Origin: Sphingobacterium thalpophilum
GTDB taxonomy: Bacteria > Bacteroidota > Bacteroidia > Sphingobacteriales > Sphingobacteriaceae
Assembly: GCA_945868825.1 (NCBI GenBank)
Contig: CAMBMM010000001.1
Span: 496,001 to 560,000 of the forward strand
DNA length: 64,000 nt
Direction of reading: 5' to 3'
Notes under the pieces: model-generated
Told to the model about the DNA's origin: nothing
What the model saw: the letters and a program-made list of their open reading frames with translations, nothing else
Database searches by the model: none
Part shown: in pieces, positions 9,809 through 19,254 of the stretch
Layout: every line of letters begins with the position of its first letter
Numbering within the stretch: the first letter of the stretch is position 1
Program-made: the position numbers and the translations under genes

Positions 9809-9854
9809 TAGGATGTGTGTTTAGAAACACAAAAATACGGATGTTAGTTGATAT

Positions 9855-10547
9855 TTAAGCGTTGAATTTGTAGCCTACACCTTTCACTGTGCCTACATAG
9901 TTATCACCAAGTTTTTCTCTCAACTTTCTTATATGCACGTCAATGGTTCGGTTGGTTACAATAACCGATTCTTCCCAAATACTTTTAAGAATTTGGTCTC
10001 GGGTAAATACTTTGCCTGGTTTAGATGCTAGTAAGTGTAAAAGCTCGAATTCTTTTTTTGCTAAAACTACTTTTTTGCCAGCTTGATAAACCAAAAAAGC
10101 CTCTCTATCTATTACTAGATCTTCAATCTCTAGTTTTTTGTGGGGTTGTTCTTGCTCGTTTGTCTGGCTGGTTCTACGTAAAATAGCGTTAATTCTACTA
10201 ACCAAAGATCTTGGTTTAATGGGCTTTGTTATGTAATCGTCGGCACCCACATTAAAACCAGCAATTTCCGAGTACTCCTCGTTCCGAGCGGTTAAGAAAA
10301 CCATAAAGGTTTGCTTAAATTCAGGTAAGGTACGCATGAGTCTACAGGCCTCAATACCATCCATTTTAGGCATCATAACATCCAATAAAATTAAATCGGG
10401 TAGTACTTTTTTTGCAACATTGATGGCTTCCTGGCCATTTTTTGCAATAAAAACCTGGTATCCTTCTTGTTTTAAATTGTACTCAATAAGCTCAAGAATA
10501 TCGGCTTCGTCGTCTACAATTAATATTTTGGGTTTGGTGCTGCTCAT
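9855..10547 (-). CDS. Two-component response regulator, OmpR/PhoB type
   Basis: A 230-residue regulator with an N-terminal receiver (about 7-122) and a C-terminal winged-helix DNA-binding domain (about 135-228). The acidic pocket is VDDEAD, the phospho-acceptor is Asp56 in LLDVMMP, the switch Thr lies in FLTARNEE and Lys in YITKPIKP. The winged helix ends with the usual VRGVGYK-like KGVGYKFNA. No sensor kinase gene is adjacent, so the partner is encoded elsewhere. It resembles the PhoB/PhoP-like orphan regulators common in Bacteroidota; the regulon cannot be read from here. Confidence 0.93.
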   Translation of the reverse strand: MSSTKPKILIVDDEADILELIEYNLKQEGYQVFIAKNGQEAINVAKKVLPDLILLDVMMPKMDGIEACRLMRTLPEFKQTFMVFLTARNEEYSEIAGFNVGADDYITKPIKPRSLVSRINAILRRTSQTNEQEQPHKKLEIEDLVIDREAFLVYQAGKKVVLAKKEFELLHLLASKPGKVFTRDQILKSIWEESVIVTNRTIDVHIRKLREKLGDNYVGTVKGVGYKFNA

Positions 10548-10584
10548 TATTTTACTAAACTAAACATTTAAAGTGCAGAGGGTA

Positions 10585-10599
10585 TTAACAAAATGTTAA
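10585..10599. promoter_or_regulatory. Inverted repeat TTAACA-3-TGTTAA upstream of the response regulator
   Basis: Two perfect 6-base arms (10585-10590 and 10594-10599) separated by AAA lie 38 bases upstream of the regulator start. It could be an operator, perhaps for autoregulation, but PhoB-type proteins usually prefer direct repeats, so this is only a candidate. Confidence 0.2.
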
Positions 10600-10617
10600 G
10601 AAATTATTAGCCAAGCA

Positions 10618-11712
10618 TTACTTAAGGGTTTTTCTTAGAAACTTAGTTAACGCTTCACCACGTAAATTTTTGGCTATAATTTTTCCTTCTGGATCTAATA
10701 AAAAACTAGCAGGTATACCTTCAATTTTATATAAATTGGCAATGGGGCTCTCCCAACGTTTTAATTCCGAAACATGTGTCCAGCTTAGTTGATCTTTTTT
10801 AATGGCTTTTAACCAAGAATCTTTATCATCATCTAGTGAAATGCCTAAAATGGTAAAATTTTTATCCTTAAAGGCCGCATAGGTGCGTACAATATTTGGG
10901 TTTTCAGTCCTACAGGGCCCACACCATGAAGCCCAGAAGTCTAATAAAACATATTTACCTTTAAAATCACTCAATTTTACAACTTTTCCATCCGAAGAGG
11001 CCATTTCGAAACTTGGTGCCATTTGGCCAATGGAAACAGGTTTTATGGCTTCCATACGTTTTAAAAACTGCTCTACAGCTGTGTTGTTTTTAAACTTGCC
11101 TTTTATTTGTTCTGCATAAGCGATTAAAACTTGTTCATTACTTTCTTGTTCTAGTGTTCCCATGGCATAAAAACCAGCCAAACTACCGCTATTAGCTAAA
11201 CCAAACTCGGTGGTTTTTTTCGAATATGAAGCCATATTCTCTTCAAATTGAGGTAAAAGCACTTTACGTAAAGAGTCTTGCAGAGTAGAATCTTTACTTA
11301 CTTGATCTACAAATTCACGTTGTATATCGTTAAAAATGGTAGCGTATTTACTAGCTATTAAAGAAAAATCGTGCACTTTTTCACTATCATCTGAACCACT
11401 AATCACATAGTCATTCTGGGCCTCAATACCCTGGATATTTAGCTCAATTTCATCGCCATTTTTGGCAATCAATACAATTAATTTATCTCCTACGCTTAAG
11501 TTAAAAAAGTCAGCTTCAACACTTTTTTGGGTAAAACTAAATTCTTTTTTATCGTTTAAAAATGCAGAATCTATAATGGCATCGTGTTGATATAAGTATA
11601 CTTTTTTACTATCACCTGCTTTATCAATTTTACCGGTTATAGTAAAAGAATCTTTGGGTTTACAAGAAAATAGTAATAAAAATGAGAGTACTACGAAGCT
11701 TAATTTTTTCAT
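10618..11712 (-). CDS. TlpA-like thioredoxin-fold lipoprotein with DUF4369 domain
   Basis: A 364-residue exported protein. A lipoprotein signal (SFLLLFSC, Cys at about 17) is followed by a DUF4369 beta domain (about 20-115), a helical linker and a redoxin/AhpC-TSA domain with the active-site motif ASWCGPC near residue 262. Such proteins reduce disulfides in the periplasm, for example in cytochrome c maturation. I start it at the ATG at 11712, not 11733, because only this places the basic MKKLSF at the signal peptide start and because a TACCTTTG -7 box overlaps the upstream Met. It is a single gene facing away from the next gene. Confidence 0.88.
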   Translation of the reverse strand: MKKLSFVVLSFLLLFSCKPKDSFTITGKIDKAGDSKKVYLYQHDAIIDSAFLNDKKEFSFTQKSVEADFFNLSVGDKLIVLIAKNGDEIELNIQGIEAQNDYVISGSDDSEKVHDFSLIASKYATIFNDIQREFVDQVSKDSTLQDSLRKVLLPQFEENMASYSKKTTEFGLANSGSLAGFYAMGTLEQESNEQVLIAYAEQIKGKFKNNTAVEQFLKRMEAIKPVSIGQMAPSFEMASSDGKVVKLSDFKGKYVLLDFWASWCGPCRTENPNIVRTYAAFKDKNFTILGISLDDDKDSWLKAIKKDQLSWTHVSELKRWESPIANLYKIEGIPASFLLDPEGKIIAKNLRGEALTKFLRKTLK

Positions 11713-11730
11713 ATGTATATTTTTTTTTAA

Positions 11731-11738
11731 CAAAGGTA
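11731..11738 (-). promoter_or_regulatory. -7 promoter element TACCTTTG for the TlpA-like gene
   Basis: An exact TAnnTTTG on the minus strand. It predicts a start near 11724 and a leader of about 12 bases. It supports the ATG at 11712 over the earlier one at 11733. No good -33 TTG is seen. Confidence 0.42.
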
Positions 11739-11795
11739 CTAAACCTGCTAATAATATGTTTTATATAATTAGGACTTTAAATTAAATCACAAAAA

Positions 11796-12311
11796 ATGAA
11801 AAAGCATGTATTAGGTTTTATAATTTTTATCGGGATACTATTTAGTGTAAATGTGCAAGCACAGATAAAAATTAATATCAACATCAATGCACAACCACAA
11901 TGGGGGCCTGTAGACTTTGATCGAGCTGATTATTATTATTTCCCCGATTTAGATATATATTACCATGTTTCGAGGAAACAATTTATCTATTTAGATAAAG
12001 GAAGATGGTTGTTTAATTCAAATTTACCACAGAGGTACGCTCGTTATAATTTAAATAGGGGGTATAAAGTGGTAATTAATGATCCAACTCCCTACTTAAA
12101 TCATAAAATAAATAGGGCAAAATATGGAAAATATAAAGGTTGGATAGGCAAACAACGTGCTATCAGAGATAGTGATGATCCTAAGTATGGCGGTAATAAT
12201 GGACGCCCACACAATTTACCCCCTGGTCAAGAAAAAAAAGTGCACAAAACGGAGAATATTGAAACTAGAATAGAAAAGCACGAACAGCCTAAAAGGGGCA
12301 AAAAAGACTAA
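11796..12311 (+). CDS. Secreted basic protein of unknown function
   Basis: A 171-residue protein with a clear Sec signal peptide (MKKHVLGF followed by a hydrophobic core, cut after VQAQ at about residue 23). The mature part has a short beta-rich section with repeated aromatic residues (YYYFPDLDIYYHV, then QFIYLDKGRW) and ends in a highly charged Lys/Glu/Arg tail. I do not recognise the family. Similar small secreted proteins with an aromatic N-terminal region are common in Sphingobacteriales. It is followed directly by a terminator shared with the convergent helicase gene. Confidence 0.75.
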   Translation: MKKHVLGFIIFIGILFSVNVQAQIKINININAQPQWGPVDFDRADYYYFPDLDIYYHVSRKQFIYLDKGRWLFNSNLPQRYARYNLNRGYKVVINDPTPYLNHKINRAKYGKYKGWIGKQRAIRDSDDPKYGGNNGRPHNLPPGQEKKVHKTENIETRIEKHEQPKRGKKD

Positions 12312-12320
12312 TAAAAAAAG

Positions 12321-12349
12321 CCCTTGATAACTCATCAGGGGATTTTTTT
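12321..12349. terminator. Intrinsic terminator between convergent genes
   Basis: Stem CCCTTGAT (12321-12328) pairs with ATCAGGGG (12334-12341), with one wobble and a 5-base loop, followed by seven T. An A run precedes it, so it can also serve the minus-strand helicase gene that ends at 12348. Confidence 0.8.
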
Positions 12350-13652
12350 ATCTAGATATTTCTATTTTTACTTTCTTGTTTGAGATTTTTTCGTTTCTAA
12401 TTCGCTCAACCAATTGCTGAATTTTAGCTCTTTTAACTGCTGCATATGATGCATGGTCAAAGACTTCAATAAGACCTAATTCATTTTTTTGTAAGCCACC
12501 TTTCTTTAAAACTAAACCTACAATATCTACTTTATTTATTTTATCTTTTTTACCGGCACCTATATATAGCGTATCCCAATCAGTCGGTGTAGGAATTCTG
12601 GTAGTAGTAGGTAAAGCTTGTCTATTTAAGTTTTTAATAAAGTCAGGCAAATTTTCGTCGTTAGAAAGCAAAATATAGGAAGTGCCTGAAGCATGCATAC
12701 GGGCTGTACGCCCATTCCGGTGAATAAACGATTCTTCGGTATGTGGTAACTGATAGTGAATAATACATTCGATTTCAGGAATATCTAAACCCCTAGAAGC
12801 TAAATCAGTAGTAATTAAAAGCCTGCTGGTGCCATTTCGGAATTTCAACAACGCTTTTTCTCGGTCTTCTTGCTCCATACCGCCATGAAAAACAGCGTGA
12901 ATAATTCCTTGATCTTTCAATATATCGCTAATACGGTCTACTGCATCACGGTGGTTGCAAAAAACCAAGGTTGATTTTTCACCAATCAGACAAATTAATG
13001 AAAACAAGGTTTCTAATTTTTCTGCAGCCTCGGTTTCTATGAGTTTTAGTTCTAAATCGGGTGCTATTTCGGCTTTTTTAAGAAAATTAAGCGCTACCGG
13101 TTGATGGATACCTGTAAACTCTGGGATGTTATTCATCCGGGTAGCAGAGGTTAAAATACGTCTTTTTAACCCTTTTAATCCTCCAATAATAAAAGACATA
13201 TCGTTCTGGAAGCCATATTCTAAGGCTTTATCAAACTCATCTAAAATAAGGGTATGAACGCTTTGCGGATCTATGTTTTTATGCTGTAGGAGGTAGGCTA
13301 AACGTCCAGGTGTACCAATTAACACCATGGGTGGGTTTTTTAGACTATTTACTTCAACTTTTGTATCGTGGCCGCCATAACAGCAGGTTACTTTATACCC
13401 CGTACCCATTCCTCTAAAAACTTGCTCAATTTGTAAGCCCAATTCTCTAGAAGGAACCAATATTAAAGCTTGTACCTCTTTTTTTTCGGGATCTAAAAGA
13501 TTTAACAAAGGCAGTAAAAAACCTAGCGTTTTGCCCGAACCTGTGGGGGCATACAACAAATAATCTTGCTCAGTTTCGGCAGCTTTTAAAGAAGCTTCTT
13601 GCAATTGGTTTATGGCTTGTATGCCTAAGTTTTTTAATGCTTTCTGAATCAT
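12348..13652 (-). CDS. DbpA-like DEAD-box RNA helicase with DEFD in motif II
   Basis: A 434-residue ATP-dependent RNA helicase. Motifs in order: APTGSGKT (Walker A, about residue 35), GTPGRL, LILDEFDKAL (motif II, DEFD instead of DEAD), SATR, RGLDIPE and HRNGRTAR. The last 75 residues (from LYIGAGKKDKINKVDIVGL) match the DbpA/CsdA RNA-binding domain, which in DbpA recognises hairpin 92 of 23S rRNA, so a role in large-subunit assembly is likely. The Phe in motif II leaves the Mg-binding DE pair intact. It is downstream of alaS but separated by a terminator. Confidence 0.9.
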   Translation of the reverse strand: MIQKALKNLGIQAINQLQEASLKAAETEQDYLLYAPTGSGKTLGFLLPLLNLLDPEKKEVQALILVPSRELGLQIEQVFRGMGTGYKVTCCYGGHDTKVEVNSLKNPPMVLIGTPGRLAYLLQHKNIDPQSVHTLILDEFDKALEYGFQNDMSFIIGGLKGLKRRILTSATRMNNIPEFTGIHQPVALNFLKKAEIAPDLELKLIETEAAEKLETLFSLICLIGEKSTLVFCNHRDAVDRISDILKDQGIIHAVFHGGMEQEDREKALLKFRNGTSRLLITTDLASRGLDIPEIECIIHYQLPHTEESFIHRNGRTARMHASGTSYILLSNDENLPDFIKNLNRQALPTTTRIPTPTDWDTLYIGAGKKDKINKVDIVGLVLKKGGLQKNELGLIEVFDHASYAAVKRAKIQQLVERIRNEKISNKKVKIEISR

Positions 13653-13678
13653 AATGAATGTGATGTGTGCTTATAAAC

Positions 13679-13712
13679 AACAAAGGTTCAAGATACCCTG
13701 AACCTTTGTTTT
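13679..13712 (-). terminator. Terminator of alaS
   Basis: A perfect 12-bp stem, AACAAAGGTTCA (13679-13690) against TGAACCTTTGTT (13699-13710), with an 8-base loop. On the minus strand it is followed by a T-rich tail. It lies between the alaS stop at 13736 and the helicase start at 13652. Confidence 0.65.
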
Positions 13713-13735
13713 AAACGTAAATTATGTAGAGATAA

Positions 13736-16345
13736 TTAGTGAATATAGGTTTTGGCTTGAACTAAAGCCTTTTCTATACCTGCACTATTTTTACCACCAG
13801 CGGTGGCATAAAAAGGCTGACCTCCACCACCACCATCAATTTCTTTAGCCAGTTCGCGGATAATAGTACCTGCATTTAAACCTTTATCTTTCACTAAATT
13901 ATCCGATAACATCACCGTTAAACTCGGCTTTCCATCAATTTCTGCGGCCAAAACCACATATAAATTAGCCAACTTATCCTTAAGGCTATAGGCCAAGGTT
14001 TTTATCGCCTCGGCGTTAGGTAAATCTACTTTCTTGGCAATAAAGTGAATGCCATTAATATTTTCAGCTTGTTTAGCTAAATCGGCAGTTAAGCCTAGGG
14101 CTTTTTCTTGCGAAGCTTTTTCGACTTCTTTTTTTAGATTAGAATTTTCTTGAAGCAATTGATTTAAAGCTTCTAAAATATCTTTAGGATTTTTAAGCGC
14201 AACTTTAAATTCTTGTACTAAGGTATCTTGTTCACGAATAAAATTTGCACCTGCGGTGCCGCTAATAGCTTCTATACGCCTAACGCCTGCTGCTACCGCA
14301 CTTTCAGATATGATTTTGAAATAACCTATTTGACCAGTAGAAGCCACGTGAATACCACCACATAATTCTTTAGAAAAAGTATCATCGAAAGTAATTACAC
14401 GAACAAAATCGCCATATTTTTCTCCAAACAAGGCCGTTACGCCCGAATCTAATGCTTGTTTATAGGGTACATTTCGCTCTTCTTTTAAAGCAATATTTGC
14501 TCTTATTTTCTGATTCACGATTTGTTCTACTTGAAGCAATTCTTCATCACTCACTTTGGCAAAGTGAGAAAAATCGAAACGTAAATACTCGTTATTAACT
14601 AGGGAACCCTTTTGATTTACATGAGTACCCAATACCTGTTTTAAAGCAGCATGTAGCAAATGAGTTGCTGAGTGATTGGCAGCCGTGTCGGTACGTTTTT
14701 CAGAGGCAACTTGAGCAGTAAAAGTAGCCGTTAAATCTTCTGGCAACTCTTCTGCAAAGTGTACAATTAAGCCATTCTCTTTTTTGGTATCCGTAATTTG
14801 AAGAATGCTCATTCCGTTCGAGAGTGTACCAGTATCTCCTACCTGGCCCCCACTTTCGGCGTAAAAAGGTGTATTATCCAATACCAATTGGTAATTTTCT
14901 TTGCCCTTAGCATTTACCTTACGGTATTTCAATATTTTGACCTCAGCTTCTAGGCTATCATAACCTACAAAATTCACTTCTTCAGAAGCATGCACTACTA
15001 CCCAATCGCCGGTATCAATCGCTGTGGCTGCTCTCGATCTATTTTTTTGGACCTCTAAAGCCTTTTGAAAACCTTCCATATCTACAGTTAATCCTTTTTC
15101 ACGGGCCATCAATTCGGTTAAATCAATAGGAAATCCGAAAGTGTCGTAAAGTTCAAAGGCAAATTCGCCATCAATTAGTTGCTGATCGGCGGCATAGCGT
15201 TCAAATCGTTGTACACCTGTAGCTAGGGTGCGTAAGAAAGAGTTTTCTTCTTCCAAAACTACTTTTTGAACAAAATCACTTTGAGATTTTAGCTCATCAA
15301 ATACGCCCGAAAACTGCTTAGCCAAAACAGGCACTAATTGATTTAAAAATGGTTCTTTAAATCCTAAGCTGGTATAGGCATAGCGTACGGCACGGCGTAA
15401 AATACGACGAATAACATAACCAGCACCGGTATTCGATGGCAATTGTCCGTCGGCAATGGCAAAACTAATGGCTCTGATATGATCGGCCATTACCCGCATG
15501 GCTATATCGGTTTGTTCTTCTTTTCCATAAGCAATACCCGATGCTTTGGCAATTACCTGAATAAGGGGTTGAAATACATCGGTATCGTAGTTAGAGCTTT
15601 TGTTTTGTAAAACTCGTACTAGGCGCTCTAAACCCATACCCGTATCTACGTGCTTTGCTGGTAATGGCTGCAATGATCCATCCTTAAGACGGTTGAATTG
15701 CATAAACACATTATTCCAAATTTCAATCACCTGCGGATGATCGTTATTCACTAATGTTCTTCCGTCAATATCGTGTTTTTCTACTTCAGGACGGCAATCT
15801 ACGTGTATTTCAGAGCAGGGTCCGCAAGGGCCAGTATCGCCCATTTCCCAAAAATTATCCTTTTTATTGCCTAATAAAATCCGGTCTTCGGCAATGCGTT
15901 GTTTCCAAAAATTATAGGCTTCGTTATCTCTAGGTAAACCTTCTTTTTCATCGCCCTCAAATACGGTAACGTATAAATTCTCTTTTGGGATTTTATATAC
16001 TTCAGTTAATAACTCCCAGCTCCAAGCTATGGCTTCTTCTTTAAAATAATCGCCAAAACTCCAATTCCCCAACATTTCAAACATGGTATGGTGGTAGGTA
16101 TCAATTCCTACTTCTTCCAAATCGTTGTGCTTGCCCGATACCCGCAAACAACGCTGTGTATCGGCAATACATGGGTATTTTATAGCCGCTTCGCCTAAGA
16201 ACAATTCTTTAAACGGATTCATCCCAGCATTGGTAAACATCAATGTGGGGTCGTTTTTAATCACCATGGGAGCCGAAGGCACAATTTGGTGATTCTTGCT
16301 TTTAAAAAAGTCTAAAAAGGTTTTACGTATTTCTTGGGTAGTCAT
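13736..16345 (-). CDS. alaS: Alanyl-tRNA synthetase
   Basis: Class II synthetase that charges tRNA-Ala and edits mischarged Ser/Gly. The 869 residues cover the catalytic core ([15 protein letters not shown] near 32-46), the tRNA-recognition domain, the editing domain with its zinc ligands ([12 protein letters not shown] at about 560 and CGGIHV at about 660) and the C-terminal DHHA1-type region ending in [14 protein letters not shown]. It stands alone between terminators, with an exact -7 box just upstream and a divergent MerR-type gene. Confidence 0.97.
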   Translation of the reverse strand: MTTQEIRKTFLDFFKSKNHQIVPSAPMVIKNDPTLMFTNAGMNPFKELFLGEAAIKYPCIADTQRCLRVSGKHNDLEEVGIDTYHHTMFEMLGNWSFGDYFKEEAIAWSWELLTEVYKIPKENLYVTVFEGDEKEGLPRDNEAYNFWKQRIAEDRILLGNKKDNFWEMGDTGPCGPCSEIHVDCRPEVEKHDIDGRTLVNNDHPQVIEIWNNVFMQFNRLKDGSLQPLPAKHVDTGMGLERLVRVLQNKSSNYDTDVFQPLIQVIAKASGIAYGKEEQTDIAMRVMADHIRAISFAIADGQLPSNTGAGYVIRRILRRAVRYAYTSLGFKEPFLNQLVPVLAKQFSGVFDELKSQSDFVQKVVLEEENSFLRTLATGVQRFERYAADQQLIDGEFAFELYDTFGFPIDLTELMAREKGLTVDMEGFQKALEVQKNRSRAATAIDTGDWVVVHASEEVNFVGYDSLEAEVKILKYRKVNAKGKENYQLVLDNTPFYAESGGQVGDTGTLSNGMSILQITDTKKENGLIVHFAEELPEDLTATFTAQVASEKRTDTAANHSATHLLHAALKQVLGTHVNQKGSLVNNEYLRFDFSHFAKVSDEELLQVEQIVNQKIRANIALKEERNVPYKQALDSGVTALFGEKYGDFVRVITFDDTFSKELCGGIHVASTGQIGYFKIISESAVAAGVRRIEAISGTAGANFIREQDTLVQEFKVALKNPKDILEALNQLLQENSNLKKEVEKASQEKALGLTADLAKQAENINGIHFIAKKVDLPNAEAIKTLAYSLKDKLANLYVVLAAEIDGKPSLTVMLSDNLVKDKGLNAGTIIRELAKEIDGGGGGQPFYATAGGKNSAGIEKALVQAKTYIH

Positions 16346-16363
16346 TATGGTTTTATATAGCTA

Positions 16364-16371
16364 CAAAGTTA
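16364..16371 (-). promoter_or_regulatory. -7 promoter element TAACTTTG for alaS
   Basis: An exact TAnnTTTG on the minus strand, with a predicted start near 16357 and a leader of about 12 bases. No TTG is found at the -33 position. Confidence 0.42.
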
Positions 16372-16403
16372 ATTTTTTGACCCGAACATAGAAACATAAA
16401 TAA

Positions 16404-16434
16404 TTGGTTTTTATTTACCATTGTGGTATTTTTG
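16404..16434 (+). promoter_or_regulatory. Promoter of the MerR-type regulator
   Basis: TTG at 16404-16406 and an exact TATTTTTG at 16427-16434, separated by 20 bases, match the Bacteroidota promoter in both boxes and in spacing. The start would be near 16441, eleven bases before the ATG at 16452, which decides the start choice for that gene. Confidence 0.65.
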
Positions 16435-16451
16435 GATGTAAACTACTTAAT

Positions 16452-16790
16452 ATGCCCTATCACGAAGACCACGAAATAAACAAACGCTATTATACTATGG
16501 GCGAAGTAAGCGAACTATTTGGGGTTAATGCGTCGCAAGTGCGTTTTTACGAGAAAGAGTTTGAAATTCTTCAACCCAAAAAAAACAAAAAAGGCAATCG
16601 TTTATTTACAGCCGAAGATGTAGAAAACCTAAAAATCATTTTTCATTTAGTAAAAGAAAAAGGTTTTACCTTACAAGGTGCTAAAGAGCATTTAAAAGGC
16701 AATAAAGAGTTGGTTAAAGAGAATCAACGGGTTATTGACTCTCTAGAAAGCCTAAAACAATTCCTTTTAGAGGTAAAAGAGCAACTTTAA
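16452..16790 (+). CDS. MerR family transcriptional regulator
   Basis: A 112-residue DNA-binding protein. The winged-helix MerR domain covers about 13-80 with YYTMGEVSELFGVNASQVRFYEKE at its start, and a helical C-terminal tail (about 82-112) probably forms the dimer coiled coil. No cysteine-rich effector domain follows, so the ligand is unknown. The frame is open from 16404, but the promoter at 16404-16434 would lie inside that extension, so the ATG at 16452 is used. It ends where proS ends on the other strand. Confidence 0.88.
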   Translation: MPYHEDHEINKRYYTMGEVSELFGVNASQVRFYEKEFEILQPKKNKKGNRLFTAEDVENLKIIFHLVKEKGFTLQGAKEHLKGNKELVKENQRVIDSLESLKQFLLEVKEQL

Positions 16791-18263
16791 TTAGTATGCT
16801 CTTGCAAACAATACCCGCTGAGTAGAGGGTTTGCCGCTTAAAATACATACTCCTGCTTCTTGTTTATTATGTAATGGAATACAGCGAATAGTTGCTTTAG
16901 TTTCTTCTTTAATTCGTTGTTCTGTTTCGGGTGTACCATCCCAATGTGCCGATATAAAGCCAGGCTGCTCGTCTAACAAACGTTTAAATTCATCATAATT
17001 ATCAGCCGGACGGATGTTATCTTCACGAAAAGTAAGCGCCTTTTTGTAGATGGCTTGTTGTATATCTTCTAAAAGTGTTTCTAAATACCCGTCTAAATTG
17101 GCTTGTGGCTGCGACGATTTTTCACCGGTATCTCTACGGGCAATTTCTACCGTTCCGTTTTCCATATCTCTGGCACCAACGGCAATTCGTACAGGTACAC
17201 CTTTTAATTCGTATTCGGCAAATTTAAAGCCAGGGCGTTGCGTATCTCGGTTGTCGTATTTAACTGAAATGCCTCTTTTTTTCAATTTGGCAATTAAATC
17301 ATCAGCAAAAACACCAATGGTTTGTAATTCTTCATCGCTTTTATAAATAGGTACAATAACTACCTGAATAGGTGCCAATTTTGGAGGTAAAACCAAACCT
17401 TGATCATCGGAATGGGCCATAATTAAAGCACCAATTAAACGGGTAGATACTCCCCAAGATGTAGCCCAAACATGCTCTATTTTCCCTTCTTTATTGGTAA
17501 ATTTCACATCAAATGCTTTCGCAAAATTTTGCCCCAAGAAGTGTGAAGTTCCTGCTTGTAGTGCCTTACCATCTTGCATCAAGGCTTCAATGCAATAGGT
17601 ATCTAAAGCTCCTGCAAATCGCTCATTCGGAGTTTTTCTACCTTTTATAACGGGCATAGCCATCCACTGTTCGGCAAAGGTGGCATACACTTCGAGCATG
17701 CGTTCGGTTTCTTCTACAGCTTCTTCGGAAGTGGCATGAGCAGTATGACCCTCTTGCCACAAAAACTCGGCGGTACGTAAAAATAAACGGGTACGCATTT
17801 CCCAACGTACTACATTGGCCCATTGGTTTACCAAAATTGGCAAATCACGGTACGATTGTATCCAACCTTTATAGGTATTCCAAATGATGGTTTCGGAAGT
17901 TGGGCGAACAATTAATTCTTCTTCTAATTTGGCAGTTTCATCCACTACAATATTCCCATTACCATCATTTTTTAGTCGATAATGGGTTACTATCGCACAT
18001 TCGGTGGCAAAACCATCAACGTGTGAAGCTTCTTTTGAGAAAAAAGATTTTGGGATAAAGAGCGGAAAATACGCATTGGAATGGCCAGTATCTTTAAACA
18101 TTTGATCCAATACGGCCTGCATTTTCTCCCAGATGGCATAGCCATAAGGCTTTATGACCATGCAGCCTCTTACCGCAGAGTGTTCTGCTAAATCGGCTTT
18201 AGCTACCAGTTCGTTATACCATTGAGAATAATCTGTGCTTCTGCTCGTTAAACCTTTGCTCAT
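16791..18263 (-). CDS. proS: Prolyl-tRNA synthetase, type 3 (eukaryote/archaeon-like)
   Basis: Class II synthetase that charges tRNA-Pro. The 490-residue length, the start [23 protein letters not shown] and the C-terminal zinc-like domain ending in RAY mark the compact type 3 form, which lacks the INS editing domain of E. coli ProS. Class II motif 2 is [20 protein letters not shown] near residue 145. The anticodon-binding domain starts near 290 ([12 protein letters not shown]). A well-spaced promoter lies upstream at 18322-18350. Confidence 0.96.
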   Translation of the reverse strand: MSKGLTSRSTDYSQWYNELVAKADLAEHSAVRGCMVIKPYGYAIWEKMQAVLDQMFKDTGHSNAYFPLFIPKSFFSKEASHVDGFATECAIVTHYRLKNDGNGNIVVDETAKLEEELIVRPTSETIIWNTYKGWIQSYRDLPILVNQWANVVRWEMRTRLFLRTAEFLWQEGHTAHATSEEAVEETERMLEVYATFAEQWMAMPVIKGRKTPNERFAGALDTYCIEALMQDGKALQAGTSHFLGQNFAKAFDVKFTNKEGKIEHVWATSWGVSTRLIGALIMAHSDDQGLVLPPKLAPIQVVIVPIYKSDEELQTIGVFADDLIAKLKKRGISVKYDNRDTQRPGFKFAEYELKGVPVRIAVGARDMENGTVEIARRDTGEKSSQPQANLDGYLETLLEDIQQAIYKKALTFREDNIRPADNYDEFKRLLDEQPGFISAHWDGTPETEQRIKEETKATIRCIPLHNKQEAGVCILSGKPSTQRVLFARAY

Positions 18264-18321
18264 AAAGTGTATCTAAATATGTGGGGTATAAATTGTAAAT
18301 TTAGTGTGAATAGGTATCCTA

Positions 18322-18350
18322 CAAATTTATAAAATAAAAGCTATTCGCAA
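18322..18350 (-). promoter_or_regulatory. Promoter of proS
   Basis: On the minus strand TTG (18350-18348), an 18-base spacer and an exact TAAATTTG (18329-18322). The start would be near 18315, with a leader of about 52 bases. No T-box-like or other aminoacyl-tRNA sensing structure is apparent in that leader. Confidence 0.58.
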
Positions 18351-18376
18351 TTTTTGAATCACAAAATCTACGCATT

Positions 18377-19243
18377 ATGAAAAAGCAAATTGTTTATTTA
18401 AGTGTAGTTTTAGTTTTTGCTGCTTGCACAAGCCGTAAAATGGCCACCACAGATGATAATGTATATATATCTAAGGCCAGAGCAAGAGAATATCAACCTT
18501 ATGTTCGTCCGGTAGTACAAAAACAAGAAACACCTATAGAAAATACCTATTCGTACGAAGAAACAAATACGTATAGAAGCGATTACGATTATCGGTATGA
18601 TGATATGAATTTTAGCTCCCGATTGGATCGTTTTCATAACTACTCACCTTGGCGTAATTATTACGATTCTTGGTACGATTACCGCTATGATCCCTATGCG
18701 TTTAGATCACCCTGGTCATGGAATGTATACGTAGGTCCAAGTTACGGTTGGAATTATGGTTATAACCCATGGGATTATAATCCTTACCGCTACCGTTGGG
18801 GTAATTATTGGGGCAATTATTCGTATTATAACCCTCTACCCTATTATCCGGGTTACTACAATGGAAACTATCCAAGCATTTCGTATCCCTATAATCCACG
18901 CACCTATAGACCTAAGCCAGGGCGTGGAGGAGATAGCATGAACCCTAATTTTGGAATTGGAGGAAATGTTAATGGAAGTCGTGCCGACCGTTACAATGGC
19001 GGTACACCAGCTAATCCACCTCGTGCTGGTGGTAGTGTTACCAGTCCACGTCCAAATCGCTCTGGTGGTAGCACCACTACACCAGATCAAACTAGATCTA
19101 GACCAGCGGATTCGGGACAACAAGCCAGGCCAGCAAGAACGGAACGTCCTAGTACTCCTCCATCTACGCCACCAGCTAGTTCGGGAGGTAGATCTGATAG
19201 TGATAACAGTGCACGGCCAGCTCGTGCTAGAGACGGAAAATAA
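18377..19243 (+). CDS. Tyr/Trp/Gly-rich lipoprotein of unknown function
   Basis: A 288-residue protein with a lipoprotein signal (VLVFAAC, Cys17). Residues about 60-185 are dominated by Tyr, Asn, Trp, Arg, Pro and Gly in short irregular repeats such as YNPWDYNPYRYRWGNYWGNY. Residues about 190-288 are a low-complexity Gly/Ser/Pro/Arg tail, probably disordered. I do not recognise a domain. The tail composition suggests an extended surface or periplasmic polymer-like protein. It ends 11 bases before the outer-membrane barrel gene, so the two are likely expressed together. Confidence 0.75.
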   Translation: MKKQIVYLSVVLVFAACTSRKMATTDDNVYISKARAREYQPYVRPVVQKQETPIENTYSYEETNTYRSDYDYRYDDMNFSSRLDRFHNYSPWRNYYDSWYDYRYDPYAFRSPWSWNVYVGPSYGWNYGYNPWDYNPYRYRWGNYWGNYSYYNPLPYYPGYYNGNYPSISYPYNPRTYRPKPGRGGDSMNPNFGIGGNVNGSRADRYNGGTPANPPRAGGSVTSPRPNRSGGSTTTPDQTRSRPADSGQQARPARTERPSTPPSTPPASSGGRSDSDNSARPARARDGK

Positions 19244-19254
19244 ATTAATACACC

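Noticed and set aside
16346-18376. T-box or other tRNA-sensing leader in front of alaS or proS
   Set aside because: The leaders are about 12 and 52 bases by the -7 boxes. No specifier loop or antiterminator is seen, and T-boxes are not typical of this phylum.
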